Positions 32,461-40,241 of a stretch of 64,000 nucleotides of DNA are shown piece by piece (position 1 is the first letter of the stretch; each line of letters starts with the position of its first letter). Under the pieces are notes generated by a model. The model saw only the letters and a program-made list of their open reading frames with translations, made no database searches and was not told the origin of the DNA. This stretch comes from Oerskovia enterophila (GTDB lineage: Bacteria > Actinomycetota > Actinomycetes > Actinomycetales > Cellulomonadaceae). Location: assembly GCF_001692445.1 (NCBI RefSeq), contig NZ_MAQA01000002.1:1-64000 (forward strand), in the 5' to 3' direction. Both the position numbers and the translations under genes were made by a program.

Positions 32461-33615
32461 TCATGCCAGCCACGCGTCGAGGTGCTCGGCGACGAACGCG
32501 TCGTCCGACGCGCCGAGCCACGGGTACGCGGCCGTGACGCGCGTGAGCTCGTCGGCCTGCCCGGGCGACAGCGTCTCGGCGGGGTCGAGGCACCAGATGC
32601 CCTCGAGCAGCCCTTGGCGTCGCAGCACCTCGTGCACCCCGGCGATGACCCCCGCGAAGTCGTTCGTGGAGTCGAACACCGCGGCGTTGGCGTCGGTGAG
32701 CCCGGTCTGACGGGCGACCAGGAGGCGCAGGGCCGCGTCGTCGGGCACCGTGAGCGTGCCGTCGGACGTGACGCCGCGCGCGGCCTGGGCGAGGCGCAGG
32801 GTCTCGACCGCGCCGCGCGTCCACACGGCCCACTGACCGAGCAGACCGCCCACGAAGCGTGCGGTGTACGGGCTCGCGCTCCCCGCGACCGGGACGTCGA
32901 CCTCGGAGACCAGGTCGGCGATGATCGCGTCGTCGTTGCCCGTGTAGAGCGAGATCTGGTCGGCGCGGCCGGACTCGGCCACGCCGCGCAGCACGTCGAT
33001 GGTCCGGTACCGGTTGAACGGCGCGGCCTTGACGGCCACGACGGCCTCGATCGCCGCGAACTCGCGCCAGAAGTCGACCGAGAGCCGCGGCCCGCCGATC
33101 GCCTCCTGGAGGTAGAAGCCGATCACGGGCAGGACCTCGCCCACGGCCCGCGCACGGTCGAGCAGGTAGCGCTCGACCTCCTCGCGCGTGCCGCTCAGCC
33201 CCGCGACACGCGGTGCGAGGAGCACCGCGTCGTAGCCGAGCTCCGCGGCGACCTGGGCCTCGGCCACGGCCTGGGCCGTCGGTCCCGAGGCTCCGGCGAC
33301 CTGGACGAGCGGGCGCGGGCCGGTGACCGAGGATCCCGCGGGCGCGTTCCCGCCCGTCGTCTCGCGCGAGACCTCGGCCGCCATCTCGAGCACGGGCCGG
33401 TACAGCCCGACGTCGCGGATCTCGAACTGCGTCGTGTGCACGCCCACGGCCACGCCGCCGGCCCCGGCCGCGTGGTAGTACCGCGTCAGGGCGCGCTGGC
33501 GGCGCTCGTCGAACCGGCGGTCGGCGGTCAGCGCGAGCGGCTGGGCCGGGATGACCGTGCCGGCGCGCAGGAGCGCGAGCGAGTCGGGCTTCATGGCGAG
33601 GGCGGTCGAACCCAT
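32461..33615 (-). CDS. Dihydrodipicolinate synthase/N-acetylneuraminate lyase-family protein
   Basis: 384-residue class I aldolase-fold enzyme. The Schiff-base Lys is in VVAVKAAPFNRYRT and the proton-relay Tyr in VIGFYLQEA. Members of this family outside lysine synthesis cleave or dehydrate 2-keto-3-deoxy sugar acids. With a Gfo-type dehydrogenase and sugar ABC transporter in the same operon, a keto-deoxy-sugar-acid aldolase or dehydratase is the likely role. It is longer than ordinary DHDPS (about 300) through a C-terminal extension of about 80 residues. Start codon overlaps the stop of the upstream gene (TGATG). Confidence 0.83.
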   Translation of the reverse strand: MGSTALAMKPDSLALLRAGTVIPAQPLALTADRRFDERRQRALTRYYHAAGAGGVAVGVHTTQFEIRDVGLYRPVLEMAAEVSRETTGGNAPAGSSVTGPRPLVQVAGASGPTAQAVAEAQVAAELGYDAVLLAPRVAGLSGTREEVERYLLDRARAVGEVLPVIGFYLQEAIGGPRLSVDFWREFAAIEAVVAVKAAPFNRYRTIDVLRGVAESGRADQISLYTGNDDAIIADLVSEVDVPVAGSASPYTARFVGGLLGQWAVWTRGAVETLRLAQAARGVTSDGTLTVPDDAALRLLVARQTGLTDANAAVFDSTNDFAGVIAGVHEVLRRQGLLEGIWCLDPAETLSPGQADELTRVTAAYPWLGASDDAFVAEHLDAWLA

Positions 33616-34721
33616 CAGAACTTCCCGTCGCGCACGGTGAACTTGGTGGCCTTGCCGCTCGTGGGCAGTCCCGCCGCGAGCCACTGCGCCTGCCAGTCGA
33701 CGAGCGTGCGCAGCGAGACGTCGGGGTAGCCGAACAGCTCGTGGCACAGGCTCGCGTCGTTGAGCAGCGCCGTGCCGGCCTCGGTGCCCGTGAACGAGAC
33801 CTCGCGGCCCAGGCCCGCACCGAGCAGCCCCGCGAGGCGACGCACCGACGCGGTCTCCGGGCCCGTGAGGTTGATCGTGAACGCGGGGGACGACGCGTGG
33901 CCGAGCGCGCGCAGCGCGACCTCGTTCGCGTACCCCTGCCACACGACGTTGACGTGGCTCGTCGTCAGGTCGACCGGTTCGCCCGCGAGGAGGGGCGCCG
34001 CGACGTCGCACAGCACGCCGTAGCGCAGGTCGACCGCGTAGTTGAGGCGGATGTTCGCGACCTTGGTGCCGCGCGTGAGGGCCGCGTGCTGGAACAGGCG
34101 CTCTCGCCCGAGGCAGCTCATGGCGTACTCGCCGACGGGCCCGGTCGGGTCGTTCTCGGAGCAGCCGCCCGAGGACACGGGCACGAGCGGGTAGACGTTC
34201 CCGGTCGAGAAGGCCGCGATGGTCGAGTCCGCGTAGCGGCGCGCGACGTCGCTCACGAGCGCGGCGTTCGCGGCCCACGCGAGCGAGGGGGCCGACGACG
34301 TGCCGAACTTGGCGCCGACCATGTAGACGACGTCCGCGCCGTCGGGCAGGCCGGCGAGGACGGCGGGGTCGCCCGTCATGAGGTCCGCCGTCACGACGTT
34401 CACGCCCGCGTCGCGCAGGTGGTCGGCCTGGGCCGGGTCTGACCAGCGGGAGACCGCGTGGACCGCGTCGCCGGTGCGGCCCGCGGCGTCGAGCGCGCGT
34501 CGCGCGAGGACCGTGAGGCTCGGGCCCATCTTGCCGCCCGCTCCCAGGACGACCAGGTCGCCCGAGCGGGCGGCCATGTCCGCGACGAGCGCGGGCGAGG
34601 GGGTGGTGAGCAGGTCCTCGAGCTCGGCGAGCGACGAGGGACCGGCGGGGCGCCCGACGGCGGAGGGGCCGGCAGGTGCGACGGCGGCGGCGGGCAGAGG
34701 GCTGGGTGAGGTCGAAGACAC
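33615..34721 (-). CDS. NAD(P)-binding epimerase/dehydratase-like protein
   Basis: 368-residue Rossmann-fold protein of the extended SDR type: nucleotide loop VVLGAGGKMGPS (about residues 56-67), DVVYMVGAKFG and STGNVYPLVPVSSGG. The catalytic motif that should read YxxxK appears as EYAMSCLGRERLF, so the usual lysine is absent, although Tyr is kept. It starts at GTG with AAGGGA upstream, 5 bp after the MalG-type permease stop. It may epimerise or dehydrate a sugar nucleotide or sugar acid by a changed mechanism, or act on a pathway ketone. Confidence 0.78.
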   Translation of the reverse strand: MSSTSPSPLPAAAVAPAGPSAVGRPAGPSSLAELEDLLTTPSPALVADMAARSGDLVVLGAGGKMGPSLTVLARRALDAAGRTGDAVHAVSRWSDPAQADHLRDAGVNVVTADLMTGDPAVLAGLPDGADVVYMVGAKFGTSSAPSLAWAANAALVSDVARRYADSTIAAFSTGNVYPLVPVSSGGCSENDPTGPVGEYAMSCLGRERLFQHAALTRGTKVANIRLNYAVDLRYGVLCDVAAPLLAGEPVDLTTSHVNVVWQGYANEVALRALGHASSPAFTINLTGPETASVRRLAGLLGAGLGREVSFTGTEAGTALLNDASLCHELFGYPDVSLRTLVDWQAQWLAAGLPTSGKATKFTVRDGKF

Positions 34722-34726
34722 GAGTG

Positions 34727-35659
34727 CTATCCCTTGATTCCGGACATGGTGACGCCCTCCTGGAAGTAGCGCTGGGCCACGAGGTAGGCGGCGAAGATCG
34801 GCACGAAGGAGATGGTCGCGCCGGCGAGGATCATGTTGAGCGGCACGTCCTGCTGCTGCAGCGACGCGATACCCACGGTGAGGGTCCAGTGGTCGGTGCC
34901 CTGGCCCATGATGAGCGGCCACAGGAAGTCGTTCCAGTGCCACAGGAAGACGAACGTGCCGAGCGTCGCGAGGATCGGCTTGCACAGGGGCAGCACGATG
35001 CGCGTGAAGATGCGCCACTCGGAGGCGCCGTCGAGCTTGGCGGCCTCGAAGAGCTCGTCCGGCATGTCCATGATGAACTGCCGCATGAGGAACACGGCCT
35101 GCGCGTTCGCGAGCGTCGGCAGGATCAGGCCCCAGTAGGTGTCCAGGCCGCCGACCTGCGCCATGAGGATGAAGGTCGGGATGAGGGTCACGTGGTACGG
35201 GACCATGACCATCGCGAGGAACGACCAGAACATGGCCTCGCGGCCCGGGAACTTCTTCTTGGCGAACGCGTAGCCGGCCATCGCGGAGAACGCCAGGACC
35301 AGCACCACGGACACGACCGAGTAGATGAGCGTGTTCCCGAACCAGGTCCAGATGTTGCCCGCGCCGAGCACGCGCTCGTAGGCCGCGAAGCCCAGGTTCG
35401 TGGGGATCAGGCTCTGCGGGAACTGGATCGCCGCCGCAGGCTTGAGCGAGAGGACGACCATCGCGTAGAACGGGAAGATCGTGACGACCGCGGCGAGGCT
35501 CAGCACGACGTACCGCACGATCTTGCCGCGCAGCGTCAGGTCCATGCCCGAGCTCTTGCTGCGCCTGCGACGCACCTTGGGCGTGAGGTCGGTCGGGCTG
35601 GTGGTACCGGCAGTGGTCCCGGGGTGTCCCGGGGTGCCGGGGGTGGCGAGCGTGGTCAC
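34727..35659 (-). CDS. Sugar ABC transporter permease (MalG/CUT1 type)
   Basis: 310-residue inner-membrane permease with six predicted helices after a disordered N-terminal stretch. The EAA loop that docks to the ATPase is EAAKLDGASEWRIFTRIVLP (about residues 205-224). It forms the channel together with the MalF-type partner encoded directly upstream, whose stop it overlaps by 4 bp. No ATPase gene is in the operon, so a shared MsmK-type ATPase from elsewhere must be used. Confidence 0.92.
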   Translation of the reverse strand: MTTLATPGTPGHPGTTAGTTSPTDLTPKVRRRRSKSSGMDLTLRGKIVRYVVLSLAAVVTIFPFYAMVVLSLKPAAAIQFPQSLIPTNLGFAAYERVLGAGNIWTWFGNTLIYSVVSVVLVLAFSAMAGYAFAKKKFPGREAMFWSFLAMVMVPYHVTLIPTFILMAQVGGLDTYWGLILPTLANAQAVFLMRQFIMDMPDELFEAAKLDGASEWRIFTRIVLPLCKPILATLGTFVFLWHWNDFLWPLIMGQGTDHWTLTVGIASLQQQDVPLNMILAGATISFVPIFAAYLVAQRYFQEGVTMSGIKG

Positions 35660-36669
35660 TTGTCCCTCCCGATGAGGCGACGCTGCACCAACGCAACGAC
35701 GATGGTGATGATGAACAGGGCGACGCCGAGCGTGCTGGCGTAGCCGAGGTCGAAGTACTTGAAGCCCTGGTCGTAGATCTGGTAGACGAGGCTGTAGCTC
35801 GCGCGCGCCGGTCCGCCTCCCGTCATGGTGTAGACGAGGTCGAAGATCTGGAACGAGGCCGTGGTCTCGATGACCGCCAGGAAGAACAGGGTCGGCTTGA
35901 GCTGCGGCATGATGATGTGCCAGAAGCGGTGCCAGGCGTTCGCGCCGTCGAGCGCCGCGGCCTCCTCGAGCTCACGCGGCAGGTCCTGCATGCGGGCCAG
36001 GAGGATGAGCATCCCGTACCCGAAGCGCGACCAGATCGACACGAGCGCCAGGGCCGGCAGGACCAGGGTCGTGCTGCCGAGCCACGAGTCGGTCGACAGG
36101 CCGATCAGTCCCATGAGCTGCGACCACGGTCCGCCCGTCGAGAAGACCCAGGTGAACACGGTCGCAGCGAGCACGAGGCTCGTGACCACCGGCAGGAAGA
36201 ACACCGAGCGGTAGAAGCCCGACCCGCGGAACGAACGGCGGACCAGGAGCGCCATGAAGGTCGAGATCGCGAGCGACAGCGGCACGATCAGGACGCTGAG
36301 GATCAGGGTCACGCGCATCGCGGACCAGAAGATCGGGTCGTTGACCATGCGCTCGAAGTTGTCGAGGCCGGTCCACTGGGCCGTGTCCCCGATCGTGTAG
36401 TCGAAGAAGCTCAGCCCCACGCCAGCGATCGCCGGTCCGAAGCGGAAGGCGAGGAAGAGCAGGAAGGCCGGGAGCGCGAAGAGCAGGCCGATACGGGCCT
36501 CGCGGCGGGCCATGGTGCGGCGGAACGCTGATGGGCCTGTCGGGCCGGTCCCGCCCGACGGGCCCGAGGACCCACCGGACGTGCTCCGCGCGACGGGCGT
36601 GGCGCCGTCGGGCACGGAGCCCTGGACGCCTGTCCCGAGGACGTCTCCGGACGGGGTGGTTGCTGTCAT
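35656..36669 (-). CDS. Sugar ABC transporter permease (MalF/CUT1 type)
   Basis: 337-residue permease: Gly/Ser/Pro-rich cytoplasmic N-terminus (about 1-45), then six helices, EAA loop ELEEAAALDGANAWHRFWHI near residue 225. Partner of the MalG-type permease downstream (overlapping start and stop) and of the lipoprotein encoded upstream. Confidence 0.92.
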   Translation of the reverse strand: MTATTPSGDVLGTGVQGSVPDGATPVARSTSGGSSGPSGGTGPTGPSAFRRTMARREARIGLLFALPAFLLFLAFRFGPAIAGVGLSFFDYTIGDTAQWTGLDNFERMVNDPIFWSAMRVTLILSVLIVPLSLAISTFMALLVRRSFRGSGFYRSVFFLPVVTSLVLAATVFTWVFSTGGPWSQLMGLIGLSTDSWLGSTTLVLPALALVSIWSRFGYGMLILLARMQDLPRELEEAAALDGANAWHRFWHIIMPQLKPTLFFLAVIETTASFQIFDLVYTMTGGGPARASYSLVYQIYDQGFKYFDLGYASTLGVALFIITIVVALVQRRLIGRDK

Positions 36670-36747
36670 GAGGTTCTTCTCCTTCGCCTCACCGGGCCGG
36701 GGGCCGCGTCTGCGGCGGCCTCCCGGCCCGGTGGGTGTGGTGCGAGA

Positions 36748-38019
36748 TCAGCCGAGGAGCGGGTTCGCGGCAGCGGCCGCGTCCTTCATGGCCTGCTCAG
36801 GGGTCTTCTGGCCGATGAGCGCGGCCTGGATCTCCGGGGCGAGGATGCCCATGACCTCGCGCGACTTCTCGTTGAGGTCACCCGAGGTGGTCGCGTCGAG
36901 CGTGGCCTCGAGGGCCGCCATGGTCGCGTCGTCGCCGTACAGGCCCGTCTGCGAGGTGTACGGCGTGAACCAGCCCGCAGCCTTCGCGTACTCGGCCGAC
37001 GCCTCGGGGCGCGTGGCGAACGCGAGCCACTTGCCCGCCGCGTCCAGGTTCTCGGCCTTCTTCATGAGGGCCAGCGAGCCGACCGTGCCGTAGCCGATCG
37101 ACTCGGCCTGCTTGAGGGAGGGGAGCACGACCGTGTTCTCCTCGCCCCAGAAGCTCGCGACGTCGCCGGGGCCCTGCTGCCACGTGCAGGCGATCTTGCC
37201 CTGCGCGGTGCGGGTCTGCTCGAACGCCGGGATGGTCGTCAGCAGGTCCTTCTCGACGAACCCGCCCTCGGCGAGGTCCGTGACGAACTGGAGCGCCTCG
37301 ACGCCCTCGGGGGAGTCGAACGCGACCTTCGTGCCGTCCTCGGAGAACACCGAGCCGCCCGCCTGCCACAGCAGCGGGTAGAAGGACTCGTTGAGCGTCG
37401 CGTCGACCGCGCCCCAGTAGTTCGTGACGTCGTACCCGGCGTCCTTGAACTTCGGGGCCAGGGTCATCAGGTCGTCCCACGTGGCGGGGTAGTTGCCCGG
37501 CTCGCCGATCGCGTCGAACGCCGCGGCGTTGCACACGAGCGGCTTCGAGTTCATGATCAGCGGCGCGCCCATCATGGCGCCGTCGATGCTCACGGACTTC
37601 GCGGCGTTCTCGCGCAGGTCGCCCGTGTTGTCGGTGATGTAGTTGTCGACCGCCGCGAGGGACTTCGCGTACTTGGGGAGCTGGTCGGGGATCAGGTAGA
37701 CGACGTCGGGGCCCTTGCCGCCCGCGATGCCCGTCGCGAGCGTCTCGTCGCGGCCGGCCCACGGGTAGATCTCGACCTTGACGTCGACGTCCGGGTTCTC
37801 GGCCGTGAACTCGGCGATCTGCTCGTCCCAGAACTTCTTGTGGGCCGCCTCGTCGGCGATGACGGGGTAGGTCCACATGGTCACCGAGCCCGAGGCCGCG
37901 CCGTCCGAGGGGACGGGGGTCGAGCTGCCGGTCGTGCCGCCACCGCTGCACGCGGTGAGGGCGCCGAGGCTGGCGATCGCGGCGATCGCGGTCACCACGT
38001 GCTTCTTCGGCATGGTCAT
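36748..38019 (-). CDS. Sugar-binding lipoprotein of an ABC transporter (CUT1)
   Basis: 423-residue extracellular solute-binding protein, family 1. Lipoprotein signal with lipobox LTAC, Cys24 being lipidated, then a Gly/Ser-rich tether and the two-lobed binding domain (SVTMWTYPVIADEAAHKKFW at its start). Aromatic residues in PWAGRDE, TWQQGPGDVASFWGEE and WFTPYTSQ could stack on sugar rings. Strong ribosome site AAAGGAG precedes the start. It feeds the two permeases downstream. Its ligand is probably the oligosaccharide or uronide released by the beta-helix proteins encoded nearby, by regulon membership. Confidence 0.92.
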   Translation of the reverse strand: MTMPKKHVVTAIAAIASLGALTACSGGGTTGSSTPVPSDGAASGSVTMWTYPVIADEAAHKKFWDEQIAEFTAENPDVDVKVEIYPWAGRDETLATGIAGGKGPDVVYLIPDQLPKYAKSLAAVDNYITDNTGDLRENAAKSVSIDGAMMGAPLIMNSKPLVCNAAAFDAIGEPGNYPATWDDLMTLAPKFKDAGYDVTNYWGAVDATLNESFYPLLWQAGGSVFSEDGTKVAFDSPEGVEALQFVTDLAEGGFVEKDLLTTIPAFEQTRTAQGKIACTWQQGPGDVASFWGEENTVVLPSLKQAESIGYGTVGSLALMKKAENLDAAGKWLAFATRPEASAEYAKAAGWFTPYTSQTGLYGDDATMAALEATLDATTSGDLNEKSREVMGILAPEIQAALIGQKTPEQAMKDAAAAANPLLG

Positions 38020-38054
38020 TTTCGTGCTCCTTTGACGTCGAACGATGACTACCG

Positions 38055-38087
38055 TGCTGGATGCTTGCTGGATGCTTGCTGGATGTT
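38055..38087. repeat. Three tandem copies of an 11-bp repeat
   Basis: TGCTGGATGCT occurs at 38055-38065 and 38066-38076, with a third copy ending in TT at 38077-38087, in the 169-bp gap before the binding-protein gene. It may be a slippage repeat affecting the leader. Confidence 0.85.
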
Positions 38088-38188
38088 TCGGGGGTCGTGC
38101 GGTGGTGCTTCGGGTGCTTCGCTGCTCCCTGCGAGGTGCTGCTTCGGTGTGTCCGGGCGGCTCGTGCCCGCCCGGATGGGACGTGCTG

Positions 38189-39496
38189 CTAGCGGGCCGG
38201 GACCTCCACGACGGTGCGTGAGTGTCTCGACTCCTCGGCCGCGAACACGGCGAGGTGGCTCTGGAGGGACTCGACGGCGCCCGAGCGGACGTGCGACGCG
38301 TCGCCCGTCGCGACCGCGCGCACGAACGCGTCCATGACGCCCGAGTCGCCGCCGCCGTGGTCGTCGGCCGCGTTGGTCGCGCCGTGGTGACCCGAGTCGT
38401 GGACCGTGACCGAGCCGTCCCGGAAGTCGGTGACCCGGATCTTCTCGCCGTCGCCGTCGAGGCAGCCGTGGGTCCCGAAGATCTGCGTCTTGCGGTGGTC
38501 CTGCTCCGAGAAGGCGGTCATGGTGAACGTCGCCGCTCCGCCGCCCTCGAGCTCCATCGCGACGACCTGGTGGTCCACGACGTCGTTGTCCGAGGCGTAG
38601 ACGCACCGCCCGTAGTCGCCCGTGCGCAGCGCCTCCATCACCGAGGCCTCGTCGGTGCCGTCGGTGACGACCGTGACGGGCCAGATCGGCCCCTTCTCGC
38701 GCAGCGTGCCCAGGTACAGGCGGGGAGCCGAGTACGGGCAGGTCGGCTCGAGCGGGCAGTCCAGGCAGCGGTCCGCGGCGCCCTCGGGACGCTCCTCGGG
38801 CCGGAAGTGCTTGAGCGAGCCGAAGCTCGCGACCGTCGTGATCCGCTTGCCCGTGACGTAGCGGATCCAGTCCAGGTCGTGGCTCGACTTGGCGAGCAGC
38901 ATGGGGCTCGACGTCTTCTCCGAGCGCCACGGTCCGCGCACGTACGAGTGCGCGTCGTGCCACCAGCCGACCGGCTCGAGGTGCTGCACGTTGACGACCT
39001 CGCCCAGGACGCCCGAGTCGACGACCGACTTCATGAGGTCCGTGTACGGCATGTAGCGCATGACGTGGCACACGCCGAACAGGACACCCGAGGCCTCGAC
39101 CGCGTCGACGACGTCGCGACACTCCTCGGGGCTCGGTGCGAGCGGCTTCTCGACCAGGATCGCGTAGCCCTGCGCCGTGAGCGCCACGACCGGGTCGCGG
39201 TGCTCGCGGTCCTGGGTCGCGACGATGACCATGTCGGCGAGGCGGGCGGGCGCGCCCGTGGTCTCGTCGCCCGCTGCGACCAGGGACTCCCAGTCCGCGA
39301 ACTCCGCGACGGGGGCGGCGTCGGGGTTCGCCGCTGCCGAGCCGGACGCCACGAGCGAGCGCTGGAACGGGCGCGGGTCGGCGACCGCGACCAGGCGGGC
39401 ACGGTCGGGGTGCGCGGCGATCCAGCGTGCGTAGGTCTGACCACGGTTGCCGGCGCCCACGAGGGCGACGGTCACGGGTGCATCATTGCGGGTCAC
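38189..39496 (-). CDS. Gfo/Idh/MocA-family oxidoreductase
   Basis: 435-residue NAD(P)-dependent sugar dehydrogenase. Rossmann motif VALVGAGNRGQTYARW near the N-terminus, EKP motif in LVEKPLAPSPEEC and the catalytic-type HD pair in KSSHDLDWIRYVTG. An insert CLDCPLEPTCPYS (about residue 243-255) with three cysteines may bind a metal or tie a loop. First gene of the operon that runs to 31428, with the palindrome TTGCTATAGCAA 85 bp upstream. Substrate probably a sugar, uronate or inositol-like ring. Confidence 0.87.
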   Translation of the reverse strand: MTRNDAPVTVALVGAGNRGQTYARWIAAHPDRARLVAVADPRPFQRSLVASGSAAANPDAAPVAEFADWESLVAAGDETTGAPARLADMVIVATQDREHRDPVVALTAQGYAILVEKPLAPSPEECRDVVDAVEASGVLFGVCHVMRYMPYTDLMKSVVDSGVLGEVVNVQHLEPVGWWHDAHSYVRGPWRSEKTSSPMLLAKSSHDLDWIRYVTGKRITTVASFGSLKHFRPEERPEGAADRCLDCPLEPTCPYSAPRLYLGTLREKGPIWPVTVVTDGTDEASVMEALRTGDYGRCVYASDNDVVDHQVVAMELEGGGAATFTMTAFSEQDHRKTQIFGTHGCLDGDGEKIRVTDFRDGSVTVHDSGHHGATNAADDHGGGDSGVMDAFVRAVATGDASHVRSGAVESLQSHLAVFAAEESRHSRTVVEVPAR

Positions 39497-39580
39497 GAGC
39501 GGTCCTTGCTTCGTTGCGGGGGCTGCGGGGAGAGCGGGTGGTGCGGTGAGGGGCCGGGCGAGTACGGCTTCATTTGCTAT

Positions 39581-39592
39581 TTGCTATAGCAA
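39581..39592. promoter_or_regulatory. Regulon palindrome TTGCTATAGCAA, site 1
   Basis: Perfect 12-bp palindrome upstream of the Gfo/ABC operon. A further half-site TTTGCTAT lies next to it (39573-39580). Shared with five other promoters in the window. Confidence 0.75.
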
Positions 39593-39673
39593 CTATGACA
39601 GATGATCCTGCGCCCTGACAGCCCGTCAGGTCAACTTGCGACCGAGTCGTTATCTTTCGTGCGGTCTGGGACC

Positions 39674-39772
39674 GGGCTCGACCGGGGTGGGGGCGCGGGT
39701 CTTCCATCCGGCCTCCTTCGTCGGCCTCCCGCCAGACCCGCCACGACCCGCGCCCCCACCCTGGTCGAACCC
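39674..39772. repeat. Long inverted repeat with 28-bp arms
   Basis: Arms 39674-39701 and 39745-39772 (GGGCTCGACCGGGGTGGGGG... and its complement) match at 26 of 28 positions around a 43-nt loop. Neither arm belongs to a recognisable gene. Confidence 0.85.
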
Positions 39773-39850
39773 TCCGGGCCGCCGTGAGGGTTCCTCGGCC
39801 AGGGACGTCCTTCCGAGGCTTGCGGGGTCGGTGGTGAGGGTCGGCGGCTC

Positions 39851-39937
39851 GGTGCCGAGCACGAGGTTGCGGTCATTTTCCCGCTGACAGCGGCCGCAAC
39901 CTCGTGGTCGAGGGCGCGGAACCTCGTTCTCGGCACC
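39851..39937. repeat. 87-bp nested palindromic element, copy 1
   Basis: Outer stem GGTGCCGAG / CTCGGCACC encloses an inner stem CACGAGGTTGCGG / CCGCAACCTCGTG. The second copy starts 187 bp later with the same length and order of parts. Confidence 0.88.
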
Positions 39938-40037
39938 GGAGGCTGGTCGCACCGGCCTTGCTCTCGGCAGACGCCCACCGCATGGTCGACGACCGGGCCG
40001 AGACCGACGGCTGCCGCTGCCACCGGGCCGGTCCGCC

Positions 40038-40124
40038 GGTGCCGAGCACGAGGTTGCGGTCGGTATCCCACGGAGAACGACCGCAACCTCGTGGTCGAGG
40101 GCGCGGAACCCCGTTCTCGGCGCC
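40038..40124. repeat. 87-bp nested palindromic element, copy 2
   Basis: Same architecture as copy 1; here the inner stem is extended to CACGAGGTTGCGGTC / GACCGCAACCTCGTG (15 bp perfect) and the loop sequence differs. Stems conserved and loops free points to selection or mobility of the folded form. Confidence 0.88.
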
Positions 40125-40188
40125 GGAGGTCGGAGGCCGGCAGCTCGGTGTCGGTGAACGTCCCGTCGCTGCCCTGATGCCCGTGCGA

Positions 40189-40228
40189 CGCCGGCCGCAC
40201 CCCTCGTGCTGTCGGGGTGCGGCCGGCG
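40189..40228 (-). terminator. Hairpin terminator after the second beta-helix gene
   Basis: CGCCGGCCGCACCCC (40189-40203) pairs perfectly with 40214-40228, 13 bp beyond the stop of the minus-strand gene. Confidence 0.75.
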
Positions 40229-40241
40229 GGACGGGCAGGGG

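Larger units (their letters stand above)
39497..40241. other. 745-bp region without a gene, rich in long inverted repeats
   Basis: Apart from the operator at 39581 it holds a 28-bp long-armed hairpin (39674-39772), two 87-bp repeats, and a terminator. Several open frames cross it on both strands, but none resembles a protein and all are explained by GC bias, so I see no gene here. Confidence 0.7.

Noticed and set aside
39497-40241. Possible insertion-sequence remnant
   Set aside because: Long inverted repeats are present, but no transposase fragment or target-site duplication could be seen, so it is described only as structured repeats.
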